Origin: DASXKD01 sp963762735
GTDB taxonomy: Bacteria; Actinomycetota; Actinomycetes; Streptosporangiales; Streptosporangiaceae
Reading direction: 5' to 3'
Length of the DNA: 64,000 nucleotides
Assembly: GCA_963762735.1 (NCBI GenBank)
Contig: CAVXMG010000038.1
Coordinates: forward strand, 1 to 64,000
The position numbers were made by a program, and so were the translations under genes. Shown here piece after piece: positions 7,694 through 17,066 of the stretch (positions are counted from its first letter, which is position 1; every line of letters begins with the position of its first letter). The notes beneath the pieces are model-generated. The model had not been told where the DNA came from. It saw nothing but the letters and a program-made list of their open reading frames with translations, and ran no database searches.

Positions 7694-9684
7694 TCAGCGA
7701 GCGGCGACCCGCCGCGCCACCCGCAGCAGGTACTCCTCGCGGTTGAGCGGGTTGTGGTCGGTCCGCGGCCGCTCCGGGACGTCCCCGCGGACCGGCTTGT
7801 AGTGGCCGAACGCGGCCTCCAGCACGCCCTCGCCCCTGGTCAGCCCCGGAAGCTGCTCCTCAAGCGCACGCACCTGGGCCGCGGGAATCTCCCCGTCGAG
7901 CAGGCACAGCGAGCCGCGCATGACCGGGGCACCGGGAACCGCCCGCAGCCGGGCCAGCACCGGCAGCACCGGCCCGTAAGCGTCGGCCGGGATCTCCAGG
8001 TGGAAGCGGTGCACCGGCTCGTACACACCGGTGCCGGCCTGCTTCAGCGCGTCCATCAGGACCAGCGGCGTCAGGTTGCGGAAGTCGCCGGCCGTGCTCG
8101 ACATGCTCTTGTCGAAGTGGGCGTGGGCGTGGCTCTGCCGTGGCCAGTAGCCGGAATGCGTCATGGTCACCACGCAGTCGGTCACCTGCCAGCCGTGGAT
8201 CCCCTGCCGCAGCGCCGTGGCCACGGTCTCCTCGACCGCCTTGAAGAACGCGAACGGCATCGAGCCCAGCTCGACCTCCAGCCGGAACCGGACCCCGGAG
8301 CCCACCGGCGCCGGGTCGACCCGCAGCCCGACCGTGGCCAGGAACGGGTTCGGCGGCGTGTCGATGATCTCGAACGCCGCGCCGGTCCCCGCGGGCCGCT
8401 CGATGCAGATCGTCGTGGAGGCGCTGAACTCCGCCTCGACGGCGTACTCGCTGGCCAGCGTGGCCTGGATCACCTCCTTCTGCACCTCGCCGTAGAGCGA
8501 GAGGAGCAGCTCGCCCCGGACGTCGTCCCGGCGCAGGCCGATCAGCGGGTCCTGCTCGGCGAGCTGGGTGAGCGCGGCGTGCAGCGCGCCCTTGTCCGCG
8601 AGGCGCCGCGGCGTCACGACAGTCTCCAGCGTGGGCGGGGCGAACCGGTGCCGGGGGCGCCCCGCGGGCGGCACGCCGAGCGTGTCGCCGGTCTGGATGT
8701 CACGCAGGCCCCAGAGCTTGCCGATCTGCCCGGCGCGGACCTCCTCGCGCCGGACCGCCGGGCCGCGCTCGAAAACGCTGATCGCGGTGATCTTCTGCTC
8801 GGCTCCGGGCGGCAGCCGGTCCCGCACATGCAGCGCGCCGGAGAACATCCGCACGTACGCGATCTTCTCCCCCGCCGGGCCGCGCTCCACCTTGAACACC
8901 GTGCCGGAGACCGGGCCCGCCGCGTCGCCGTGCAGTGGCGGGCAGGAACCGGGTGAGCCCGGCGGTCAGCTCCGCGACCCCGGCCCCGGTGATCGCCGAG
9001 CCGAAGAACACCGGGTGCACCAGGCCCTGCCTGGCCTGGGCGGCCAGTGCCCGGCTCAGCCGCCGGTAGGACAAGCCTGGCCTCGTCGCGCACGAAGTCG
9101 GCCAGCAGCGCCTCGTCATGCTCGGCGAGCACCTCGGCCAGCCGCGCGGTGAACGCGGCGTCGTCCCGGCCGTAGGGCCGGAACGCGCCTCCCGGCGTGC
9201 CCGGCCCGGTCACCGAGCCCATCGCCACGATGGACGGGGTCAGCCGTTCGGCGATGCCCGCGAGCACCCGTCCGGTGTGCGCGCCCGCCCGGTCGGTCTT
9301 GTTCACGAAGATGATCGTGGGGATCCGCAGCCGCCGCAGCGCCCGCATCAGCACCCGGGTCTGCGCCTGGACGCCCTCGACGGCGGAGATGACAAGCACG
9401 GTGCCGTCCAGGACGCCGAGCACCCGCTCCACCTCGGCGATGAAATCCGGGTGCCCGGGCGTGTCGATCAGGTTGACCGTGACGTCGCCGACGACGAACG
9501 ACACCACGGCGGACTTGATCGTGATGCCGCGCTGCCGCTCCAGGGCCAGCGAATCGGTCTGGGTGCTGCCCGCATCGACGCTGCCGATCTCGTCGATGAC
9601 ACCGGCGGAATGCAGCAGCCGCTCGGTCAGGCTGGTCTTGCCCGCGTCAACATGGGCCAGAATCCCCAAATTCAGCGTTCTCAC
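7694..9684 (-). pseudogene. TetM/OtrA-type ribosomal protection GTPase (EF-G-like), two apparent +1 frame changes
   Basis: Start GTG 9684 (MRTLNLGILAHVDAGKTSLT: P-loop AHVDAGKT). Next come switch II DTPGHPDF and NKTD, all EF-G/TetM hallmarks. The frame breaks near 9075 (FVRDEA / LSYRRLSRALAAQA) and near 8930 (FLPAT / GDAAGPVSGTVFKVERG). The last 400 residues (8899-7694) carry domains III-V with FAFFKAVEETVATAL and HAHFDKSMSSTAGDFRNLTP. The total of 1991 nt equals 663 codons plus two extra bases. Such proteins remove tetracycline from the ribosome; in actinomycetes they also occur as housekeeping or antibiotic-producer self-protection genes. A 19-aa leader ORF overlaps the start. The redoxin gene follows after 43 bp on the same strand. 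Confidence 0.85.
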
Positions 9685-9706
9685 AAAGCGTCATGTCCTT
9701 ACGCAT
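9647..9706 (-). CDS. 19-aa leader peptide overlapping the ribosomal-protection gene start
   Basis: ATG 9706 is preceded by AAAGGAATTCACGCC, a good ribosome binding site. It encodes MRKDMTLCENAEFGDSGPC followed by TGA at 9647-9649. The GTG of the GTPase gene (9684) lies inside this ORF in another frame. Leader peptides upstream of tetracycline-resistance genes are known to sense slowed ribosomes, so an attenuation or coupling role is inferred. The 240 bp upstream (to 9948) hold a possible -10 GATAAT on the minus strand near 9820 and no other gene. Confidence 0.6.
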   Translation of the reverse strand: MRKDMTLCENAEFGDSGPC

Positions 9707-9948
9707 TGGCGTGAATTCCTTTCTGGATGGACATGAACGCTGCACGCATGCTGCTCTCCAAGGGGGCGGCCGACACTGCTGTGGAGTACAGCATGCGGCG
9801 CCCTGCGACGGCAACGCATTATCAGGTGCTGGGACGCGGTGCCTTGACCGGTCTGCTGGGGACGTCAGCCCACGTGCTCCCGTTCCAGGACTCCGCCAGG
9901 GCGGCCGGGCCGAACGCTGCCAGCTCACCAACCGTCCTGTGCGGTGAC

Positions 9949-11280
9949 CTACTGGGCGAGCGCCCCCATCGGGTCCCAGGCCGGCAGCACGATCGGCGCG
10001 GTGTCCAGCGCGGCCTGGAGGTCCGCGGGGAGCGCGGAGCGGCGCGCCGCGATCTCGAACACGTACTCGTCGAACCACGAGTCGTTCATCGTGTAAAAAC
10101 CGTCCTTGCCCTTGTCGGCACCCCAGCTGTTCTCCACCCGCCACTTGCGGGTGCTGCCGTCCAGGACGTCTACGCCGGTGAACAGCATGGCGTGGGTCAT
10201 CTGGGTCTCGTGGTACAGCAGCCGGTCGGCCTTGCCGAGGGTGAACGCGGTGTCATACACCCCGGCGTAGTCGTACAGGCTCGCATCCCAGATGCCGTAC
10301 TCGGTGCTCATCATCTTGCCGACGTCGCAGCCGAACCAGACCGGTTCGCCGCCCTGCAGTGCCTTGGCGGCGATGTCCTTGATCACCGGAACGGCGACGT
10401 TGAGGTAGATGACCGGGGGTGCGCCGAGCACGTTGCCCAGGTACTGCACGGTGAACGTCCGGCCCTCCGGGCTGGACGGGCGCGGGTCGTGGACCAGGCA
10501 CACGTACTCGTCAAGTGGCAGGTCCACGTAGCGCTCCGCGAATTCGCGCGGGGTGAGCATCCCGTCCCTGTGGAACTCGCGGTCCTTGTCGGTCCACTGC
10601 CAGTCGAATCGCTCCGGCGGGGTGCCGAGGTGGATGCACAACACCCGGTGGACCACCCGGAGCGCCTCGGCCTTGGCGGCCCGCGCCGCCTCGATGCCCC
10701 CGGCGGCAAACGCCGCGCGCACCGACCTGGCCCCCTGCCGTAGCAGGCTGCGCAGCGCCGAGTTCATCGGGCCGGTGTCACGGGAACTGTGGGTCTCCGG
10801 CATGAACGCCTTCGGCACCAGGCCGTGCTTGGCGACGATGGCCACGAACATGTTCCACTGGCCGCCGTCCTCGGCCGGCGAGTCGAGGAGATGGCCCACG
10901 ACCCGGTCGCCGAGGTCGCAGCCTGCCGTCTCGATGATCGCCTCGAGGTAGTAGTTGGCCCGCTCGATCTTGTCCCAGAACATGGCGTAGTTCTGGGAGA
11001 ACTCGAACTCCTTGAGGCCCATCTTCTTCATGGCGCCCACGCGCAGCAGGTTGAGCCCGGCGAACAGCCAGCACCTGCCGCTGCGCTCCTGGTTGGTGAC
11101 CTTCCAGTCGTCCAGCAGCGTGGACAGGAAGTGGTCGGTGTTATTGACGATCTCCCGGTTGATGGCCACGTCATCCACGGCCACCTGGGTCACCGCGTTC
11201 TGCGCCAGCCGGTACGCCGGGTTCGCGGAAAAATCCTTACGGAGCAGTTCCAGGTCCTCCGCGCTCAGCGCTCCATTCAT
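9949..11280 (-). CDS. pepC: Bleomycin hydrolase / aminopeptidase C (papain-like C1B)
   Basis: 443 aa, the usual length for the family. The nucleophile Cys70 lies in QERSGRCWLFAGLN, the active-site His in THAMLFTGVDV, and the Asn in WRVENSWGADKGKDG; all three are in the right order. No signal peptide, so cytosolic. Family members form hexameric cages and act as aminopeptidases that trim peptides and also inactivate bleomycin. Start ATG overlaps the stop of the upstream membrane gene (ATGA), so the two are translationally coupled. Confidence 0.95.
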   Translation of the reverse strand: MNGALSAEDLELLRKDFSANPAYRLAQNAVTQVAVDDVAINREIVNNTDHFLSTLLDDWKVTNQERSGRCWLFAGLNLLRVGAMKKMGLKEFEFSQNYAMFWDKIERANYYLEAIIETAGCDLGDRVVGHLLDSPAEDGGQWNMFVAIVAKHGLVPKAFMPETHSSRDTGPMNSALRSLLRQGARSVRAAFAAGGIEAARAAKAEALRVVHRVLCIHLGTPPERFDWQWTDKDREFHRDGMLTPREFAERYVDLPLDEYVCLVHDPRPSSPEGRTFTVQYLGNVLGAPPVIYLNVAVPVIKDIAAKALQGGEPVWFGCDVGKMMSTEYGIWDASLYDYAGVYDTAFTLGKADRLLYHETQMTHAMLFTGVDVLDGSTRKWRVENSWGADKGKDGFYTMNDSWFDEYVFEIAARRSALPADLQAALDTAPIVLPAWDPMGALAQ

Positions 11281-12635
11281 CCGGCATCTCCCGCTCTCTC
11301 GGCCTCATCACCCCTATCGCCATCAAAGTACCCCAGCGGGCCGACAGGCAGACCCGAGCTGGATCCGGGCACCAGCCGGCGCCAGGGCAGCGAGACCCGG
11401 GCGAATAGGAGGGTCAGCGCGAGCAGCAGCATCATCGGCGCCCACCAGATCCAGACGCCGTGCCAGGAAGCCTGGGAGACGAACGTGAGCACGGTCGCGA
11501 CGATGCCCGCCGCGATCAGCCGGGACCAGGTCTCGCTGGCCACCACAAGCGCCACCGCGAGCGCGGGCCACAGGTAGTACGCCACTACCACCGGCTCGAA
11601 CGCGCAGCGCAGCGCCAGCGCGAACGCGGCCCACCAGAGCACGTCGCGCAGCGTCCCTGCGTCCCACTCGGTCCCGCGGGCCGCGCGCCAGCGGCGACCG
11701 GCAGCCACCGCGCAGACGCAGGCCACGAGGATCGCCACGATCCTGGCGGGCCCGGCCGCGATCACCCCGTCGGCCATGTGCGGGGACAGCGCCGCCCACG
11801 GGGTGGGGTGGTTGATTTCAGGGAAATTGGGCTGGCTGGTCACTGCCGCGTAGGTGGCATCCCAGTTGGCGGCGGCCGCGGCGCCAACTGCCACCACGGC
11901 GGGGGCGGCCGCCCTGGCCAGGAAGCCAGCCAGCCGGCGCGGCGGCATGGCCATCGCCAGGACCGGCACCGCGAGCAGGACCAGTGGCTGGATGACGATG
12001 GCCGCCCCGGCCAGCCACGCGGACCGGTTCGGCCGGTCCCTGGCCAGCGCCAGGATGGCGTAAAGCAACAATCCCACCGCCATGGCGTCCTCGGGATGGC
12101 CCCAGCGCACAGAAACGCTCCACAAGGTGGCCACCTCCGCGAGGGTGAGCGCGGCCCTCCGGAACCAGGGCGTGCCCAGATGCTCGGCGATCGCGTCGGC
12201 GGCGAACAGGGTCACGGCCGACAAGGCGACCTCGTAGGGCCCGGCGAGCAGCCACACCGCCGGCTGCGGGTTGTGTGCGCTCTGAATGGCCAGCGGGATC
12301 CCTAGCGCGTCGGCGACCGCGACCACAGGGACCAGGATGACCGCCGCGCCTGGCAGCGTTATCAGCCCGGTGGGCTGGGTGTACAGGCCGCCCAGGTGCA
12401 GGTGCAGCAGCCGGTTGGCGGCGGCCAGCGTGCCCCACAGGTCGTCAGGGAGCGCCCAGGCGGTCCGCCCGGCCATGGCCGGGCCCCACCAGGTCGTGGA
12501 GAGCATCCCGATGACGACAAGGGCGACCGTGGCGATCAGCGGGAACAGCCTGCGGGCAAGCCATGGCGCGGACGGCCCGGGCCCGGCCCTGGCCGTCCCG
12601 GCGCCGAGCACCGCCAGCCTGCGGACGACCGTCAC
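11277..12635 (-). CDS. Polytopic membrane protein, possibly glycosyltransferase-like (GT87 type)
   Basis: 452 aa from GTG 12635. About ten hydrophobic segments, beginning LFPLIATVALVVIGMLS. The stretch LHLHLGGLYTQP and the charged loops between TM pairs recall polyprenyl-phosphate-dependent mannosyltransferases, but I see no decisive DD/DE motif, so the function stays open. No ribosome binding site precedes the GTG; instead a -10-like TAACTT ends 7 nt upstream, which suggests a leaderless mRNA. The longer open frame to 12722 is unsupported. The gene overlaps pepC by 4 nt. Confidence 0.7.
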   Translation of the reverse strand: MTVVRRLAVLGAGTARAGPGPSAPWLARRLFPLIATVALVVIGMLSTTWWGPAMAGRTAWALPDDLWGTLAAANRLLHLHLGGLYTQPTGLITLPGAAVILVPVVAVADALGIPLAIQSAHNPQPAVWLLAGPYEVALSAVTLFAADAIAEHLGTPWFRRAALTLAEVATLWSVSVRWGHPEDAMAVGLLLYAILALARDRPNRSAWLAGAAIVIQPLVLLAVPVLAMAMPPRRLAGFLARAAAPAVVAVGAAAAANWDATYAAVTSQPNFPEINHPTPWAALSPHMADGVIAAGPARIVAILVACVCAVAAGRRWRAARGTEWDAGTLRDVLWWAAFALALRCAFEPVVVAYYLWPALAVALVVASETWSRLIAAGIVATVLTFVSQASWHGVWIWWAPMMLLLALTLLFARVSLPWRRLVPGSSSGLPVGPLGYFDGDRGDEAERAGDAG

Positions 12636-12642
12636 CGCGGCA

Positions 12643-12648
12643 AAGTTA
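12643..12648 (-). promoter_or_regulatory. -10 element of a probable leaderless transcript
   Basis: TAACTT (TANNNT type) is followed after 7 nt by the GTG start of the membrane protein gene. That spacing places the transcription start at the start codon, as often seen in actinobacteria. Confidence 0.4.
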
Positions 12649-12739
12649 GCGCACCTGGGCCTGGCCGGGCCAAGATGGCTCCATTGGCCGGGCCGGTACC
12701 CGGCGAACAGGCCAGGCGGCACAGCAGAGCGGAGCGGCG

Positions 12740-13936
12740 GTGGTCACGCGAACCGTCACGTTGGCACGGATGAACCGGTGGGCGATCCTGGCCGGGTACG
12801 GCCTGCTGGCCGCCAGCACCCAGTTGCTCTGGCTGACCTACGCGCCGATCACCACCCAGACGCACCGGGTGATGGGCGTCTCGGCGGGCGCGGCCGGGGA
12901 CCTGGCCGCCATCTTCCCGCTGATGTACGTCGTGCTCGCGCTGCCCAGCGGCCGCTGGCTGGATGCACAGTTCGAACGGGCGCTGTCGGCGGGTGCGATC
13001 CTCACCGCGGGCGGCGGCCTGCTGCGCCTGGCCGGTCCCACCTCGTACGGGTGGGCGCTGGCCGGGCAGTTCGTGGTGGCCGCCGGCCAGCCGCTCGTGC
13101 TGAACTCGATCACCAAGGTCGCCGCGCGCTACTTCCCCGCCCCGGAGCGGACCGCGGCGATCTCGGCCGGCAGTGTGTCGCTGTACCTGGGCATTCTCGC
13201 GGCCGTGCTCAGCGGCGGCCCGCTGTTCGACGCGGGCGGGCTGCGGCTGCTGCTGACCGTGCAGGCCGCCGTGGCGGTCGTCGCGGCAGCCTGGGTGCTG
13301 CTGGCGGTTCGCACCCCGGCGGCCTTCGGCGGGGATGCGTCGGTGGCCGTGTCGCTGCGCTGGCTGTGGGGCGACCGGTTCATGTGGGTGCTGGGCGGGC
13401 TGCTCTTCGTCGGTATGGGCGTGTTCAACGCGGTCGCGACCTGGCTCGACACGATCCTCGGCCACTTCGGCAGGGGCGGCGCCGCCGGATACCTGATCGC
13501 GATCATGACGGTGGCCGGGATCCTGGGCGCGGCGGTGGTGCCGCAGGCCGTGGCCAAGCGGGACCGACGGCGGGCGCTGCTGCAGGTCACCGTCGGCGTC
13601 ACGATCGTGGCGTTCGCGGTGATCGCGGTGCTGCACCCGGTGGGCTTTGTCGCCGTGGCCCTGTTCGCGGAGGGGTTCGTGCTGCTGGCCGCCCTCCCTG
13701 TGGTGCTCGACTGGTCTGAGTTGCACACCGGCCCGGAGCGGGCCGGCGCCGCGGTGGGCTTCCTGCTGCTCGCCGGGAACCTCGGCGGCGTGGTCCTGGT
13801 GCTGATCATCCAGGGCGCGATCGGCAATCCGTACCTGTCCCTCGGCGTCTTGTCGGTGGCCGGGCTGGCCGGGCTGGTGCTGTCCACCAGGCTGCCCGCC
13901 CGGGTCGGCGGCACGGGCGCCGGTGGCACTGGCTGA
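12740..13936 (+). CDS. MFS transporter (12 TM)
   Basis: 398 aa from GTG 12740 with GGAG in the preceding 10 nt. Twelve hydrophobic segments. The layout (LAAIFPLMYVVLALPSGRWLD as TM2/loop motif, YFPAPERTAAISAGSVS before TM5) resembles the FLVCR/NarK-like branch of the major facilitator family. The substrate is unknown. It is divergent from the membrane protein at 12635 with a 104-bp shared spacer, and the next gene starts 17 bp downstream, so it probably heads an operon with the PLP enzyme and the FGGY kinase. Confidence 0.85.
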   Translation: MVTRTVTLARMNRWAILAGYGLLAASTQLLWLTYAPITTQTHRVMGVSAGAAGDLAAIFPLMYVVLALPSGRWLDAQFERALSAGAILTAGGGLLRLAGPTSYGWALAGQFVVAAGQPLVLNSITKVAARYFPAPERTAAISAGSVSLYLGILAAVLSGGPLFDAGGLRLLLTVQAAVAVVAAAWVLLAVRTPAAFGGDASVAVSLRWLWGDRFMWVLGGLLFVGMGVFNAVATWLDTILGHFGRGGAAGYLIAIMTVAGILGAAVVPQAVAKRDRRRALLQVTVGVTIVAFAVIAVLHPVGFVAVALFAEGFVLLAALPVVLDWSELHTGPERAGAAVGFLLLAGNLGGVVLVLIIQGAIGNPYLSLGVLSVAGLAGLVLSTRLPARVGGTGAGGTG

Positions 13937-13952
13937 AGGAGGCGCTTGAGGA

Positions 13953-15356
13953 GTGGAGGCTGACGAGCTGGTGGCCGCACTGGAGCGGCAGTTGAAGCCG
14001 TACCGGGGCGAGCTGCCATCCTTCCCGCGGCTGCCCGAGGACGGCCTGCCCAGGGCCGAGGTGACCGGGCTGGTCGAGTGGCTCGCCGCGGCGGAGGAGT
14101 CGCGCTGGCGGAACGGGTACGCCTCCGGTGCCGTCTACCACGGCGACCCGGAGCATGTCGCGTTCCTCAACCGGGTGTACGCGGCCCAGTCCCAGAGCAA
14201 CCCGCTGCACCCCGACCTGTGGCCGAGCGCCACGAAGTTCGAGGCGGAAATCGTCGCGATGACCGCGGACATGCTCGGGGCACGGCACGCAGACCCCGCC
14301 GCGCCGGTGGCCGGCACGGTCTCCTCCGGCGGGACCGAGAGCATCCTGCTGGCCATGAAGACCTACCGGGACTTCGCCAGGGCGCGCCGCGGCATCGCCG
14401 AGCCGGAGATCGTCGCGCCGGTGACCGCGCACGCAGCGTTCGACAAGGCCGCCAGGTACTTCGACATGACCCTGGTCCGGGTTCCGGTGGACCCGGGCTT
14501 CAAGGCCGACCTGGCCGCCATGGCCGATGCCATCACCGAGCGGACCGCCGTCGTGGTGGGGTCGGCGCCGACGTTCCCGCACGGGATCATCGACCCGATA
14601 CCGGAGATCGCCGCGCTGGCCGCCGAGCGGGGCGCGGGCTGCCACGTGGATGCCTGCCTCGGCGGGTTCATCGTGCCGTGGGCCGAGAAGCTCGGCTACC
14701 CGGTGCCGCCGTTCGACTTCCGGCTGCCCGGGGTGACCTCGATGTCCGCCGACACGCACAAGTACGGCTACGCGGCCAAGGGCTCCTCGGTGATCCTCTA
14801 CCGGGGCAAGGAACTGCGGCAGTTCCAGTACTACACGACCACCGACTGGCCCGGTGGCCTGTACCTGTCGCCCACGTTCGCCGGGAGCCGGCCGGGCGCG
14901 CTGTCCGCCACCTGCTGGGCGGCGATGGTCTCCATCGGAGAGCGCGGCTACACCGAGGCGGCCCGCCGCATCCTGCAGACCGGCGCGAAGGTACGCGACG
15001 GCATCGCGGCCATCCCTGGCGTCCGGGTGCTCGGCGACCCGCTGTGGGTCATCGCGTTCGCCACCGAAGAAGGCGTGGACGTGTTCCAGGTCCTGGAGAA
15101 CATGTCCGGCCGGGGGTGGAGCCTGAACGGGCTGCAGCGGCCCGCCGCGGTGCACATCGCGATCACGCTGCGGCACACCCTGCCCGGGGTGGCCGACCGG
15201 TTCCTCGCCGACCTGCGGGAGTCGGTCGAAGAGGCCCGCGCGAACCCCGGCGTCAGCACCGGGATGGCGCCGGTGTACGGCATGGCCGCGTCGCTCCCCG
15301 CGGAACTGGTCCACGCGATGCTCGCCGCCTACCTCGACATCACCTTCGAGGTGTGA
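13953..15356 (+). CDS. PLP-dependent lyase, sphingosine-1-phosphate-lyase-like
   Basis: 467 aa from GTG 13953, with AAGGAGGCGCTTGAG just upstream as ribosome binding site. The PLP lysine is K270 in SADTHKYGYAAKGSS. The substrate-side stretches SQSNPLHPDLWPS, GTVSSGGTESILLAMK, HVDACLGGF and DWPGGLYLSPTFAGSRPG are all characteristic of the SPL branch of group II decarboxylases. Eukaryotic SPL has an N-terminal membrane helix; none is present here, as in bacterial homologues. Reaction by family: cleavage of a phosphorylated long-chain base into an aldehyde and phosphoethanolamine. The next gene, a sugar-type kinase, starts 1 bp after the stop, so the pair may act in sequence (phosphorylate, then cleave). 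Confidence 0.9.
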   Translation: MEADELVAALERQLKPYRGELPSFPRLPEDGLPRAEVTGLVEWLAAAEESRWRNGYASGAVYHGDPEHVAFLNRVYAAQSQSNPLHPDLWPSATKFEAEIVAMTADMLGARHADPAAPVAGTVSSGGTESILLAMKTYRDFARARRGIAEPEIVAPVTAHAAFDKAARYFDMTLVRVPVDPGFKADLAAMADAITERTAVVVGSAPTFPHGIIDPIPEIAALAAERGAGCHVDACLGGFIVPWAEKLGYPVPPFDFRLPGVTSMSADTHKYGYAAKGSSVILYRGKELRQFQYYTTTDWPGGLYLSPTFAGSRPGALSATCWAAMVSIGERGYTEAARRILQTGAKVRDGIAAIPGVRVLGDPLWVIAFATEEGVDVFQVLENMSGRGWSLNGLQRPAAVHIAITLRHTLPGVADRFLADLRESVEEARANPGVSTGMAPVYGMAASLPAELVHAMLAAYLDITFEV

Positions 15357-15357
15357 G

Positions 15358-16921
15358 GTGGCCCGCCACGTCCTGGCGATCGACCTGGGCACCTCGGCGC
15401 TGAAGGTGGCGCTGGTCTCGGTCACCGGCGAGGTGGTCGCCGCCGAGGAAGGGGCACACCAGGCCGAACTGCTGCCGGGCGGCGGCGCCGAGCAGGATCC
15501 GGAGGGCTGGTGGGCGCTGATCAGCGAGGTGTCCTCCCGGCTGATGGCCCGCGGCACCGTCGCACCGGAGGAGGTCGCCGCGGTCTGCTGCACCGCGCAG
15601 TGGTCGGGAACCGTGCCGGTGGACTCCGCGGGCCGCCCGGTCCGCAACGCGATCATCTGGATGGACTCCCGGGGCGCGCCCTATGCCCGGCGCATCACCG
15701 GCGGGCCGGTGCGGGTCCAGGGCTACGGCCCGGACAAGCTGGCCCGCTGGATACGCAAGACCGGCGGCATCCCCTCGCAGAGCGGCAAGGACTCGCTCGC
15801 GCACATCCTGTGGCTCAAGCACGCCGAGCCGGAGTCCTACCGTGCCGCCAGCCTGTTCCTGGAACCGAAGGACTGGCTGAACCTGCGGCTCACCGGGCGG
15901 GCGGCGGCGTCCTTCGACTCGATCGCGCTGCACTGGGTCACCGATAACAGGGATCCGGCCCGGATCCGCTACGACCAGGCACTACTGCAGCGGGCCGGGG
16001 TGCCGCGGGAGAAACTGCCACCGCTGCGGGCCGCGACCGACGTCCTCGGGCCGCTGCTGGCCGGGCCCGCCGCGGCACTTGGCGTCCCGGCCGGCCTGCC
16101 CGTGGTCACCGGCACGCCCGACCTGCATTCGGCGGCGATCGGGTCCGGGGCCACCCGGGATTTCCAGGCCCACCTGTACGTCGGCACGTCCTCCTGGCTG
16201 ACCTGCCACGTCCCGTTCAAGCGCACCGACATTCTGCGGAACATCGCCTCGCTGCCGTCGGCGATACCCGGCCGGTACTTCGTCGCCGACGAGCAGGAGA
16301 CCGCCGGGGCGGCGCTGACGTTCCTGCGCGACCGGGTGCTGTACGACGGCGAACCGCCGCCGGGCGCCTACCGCGCGTTCGACCAGATGGCCGCGAGCAC
16401 CCCCGCCGGCAGCGGCGGGGTGATCTTCACCCCCTGGCTGTACGGCGAGCGGACCCCGGTGGAGGATCACCTGCTGCGCGGCGGGTTCCACAACCTGTCC
16501 CTGTCGACGACGCGTGACGATCTGGTCCGCGCCGTGTTCGAGGGGGTCGCGCTGAACACCAGGTGGCTGCTGAGCGCGGTGGAGCGGTTCACCAAGCGGC
16601 GGCTGGAGCCCGATCCGGTTCATCGGCGGCGGCGCGCGCTCCGCCGTGTGGTGCCAGATCTTCGCCGACGTCCTCGGCCGGGAGATCGAGCAGGTCGCCG
16701 ACCCGGTCAACGCGGGAGCCCGGGGTGTGGGCATGCTCGCGGCGGTGGCACTCGGCGAGCTCACCTTCGACGAGGTCCCCGACCGGGTGAAGGTGGCGGC
16801 CAGCTACCGGCCGGATCCCGGCACGGCCGGCCTGTACCGCATGCTCTATGGCGAGTTCGTGGGGCTCTACAAGCGCAACCACAAGGCGCACGCCCGGCTG
16901 AACGGCGCGGGGTCAGGCTGA
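15358..16921 (+). pseudogene. FGGY-family carbohydrate kinase (xylulokinase-like), +1 frame change near 16610
   Basis: GTG at 15358, one base after the upstream stop. Residues 1-250 form the first actin-like domain (HVLAIDLGTSALKVALVS, IIWMDSRGAPYARRI, DPARIRYDQ). The second domain runs to 16610 (GTPDLHSAAIGSGA, YVGTSSWLT, FEGVALNTRWL). There the frame is lost. Dropping one C from CCC gives LEPIRFIGGGARSAVWCQIFADVLG, the conserved FGGY phosphate-binding segment, which continues to 16921 (RVKVAASYRPDP). Length without the extra base: 520 aa, typical for the family. Sugar substrate unknown. Coupling to the SPL-like lyase is unusual for a xylulokinase. Confidence 0.85.
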
Positions 16922-17066
16922 CCCGCCGGCCGCCGCGGCCGCTTCCCCGGTGCGCCGCCCAAGCTCGCGGTGAAGCGAGATGGCCCGGCGCAGGTACAGC
17001 TCGGCGGGCCCGGGCCCGCCGGTCCTCGTACCCTCGAAGGGCAACGGGGCCGGAAGGAGCGCGGGC

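Noticed and set aside
9647..10144. 165-aa ORF upstream of the ribosomal-protection gene
   Set aside because: Only its last 19 codons have a ribosome binding site and a sensible position; the longer part is an Arg/Gly-rich shadow sequence.
16916..17020. Minus-strand text ELYLRRAISLHRELGRRTGE resembling a TPR or regulator C-terminus
   Set aside because: Only about 25 residues look protein-like, with no start signal and no neighbour in frame; it may be chance or a small relic, too weak to list.
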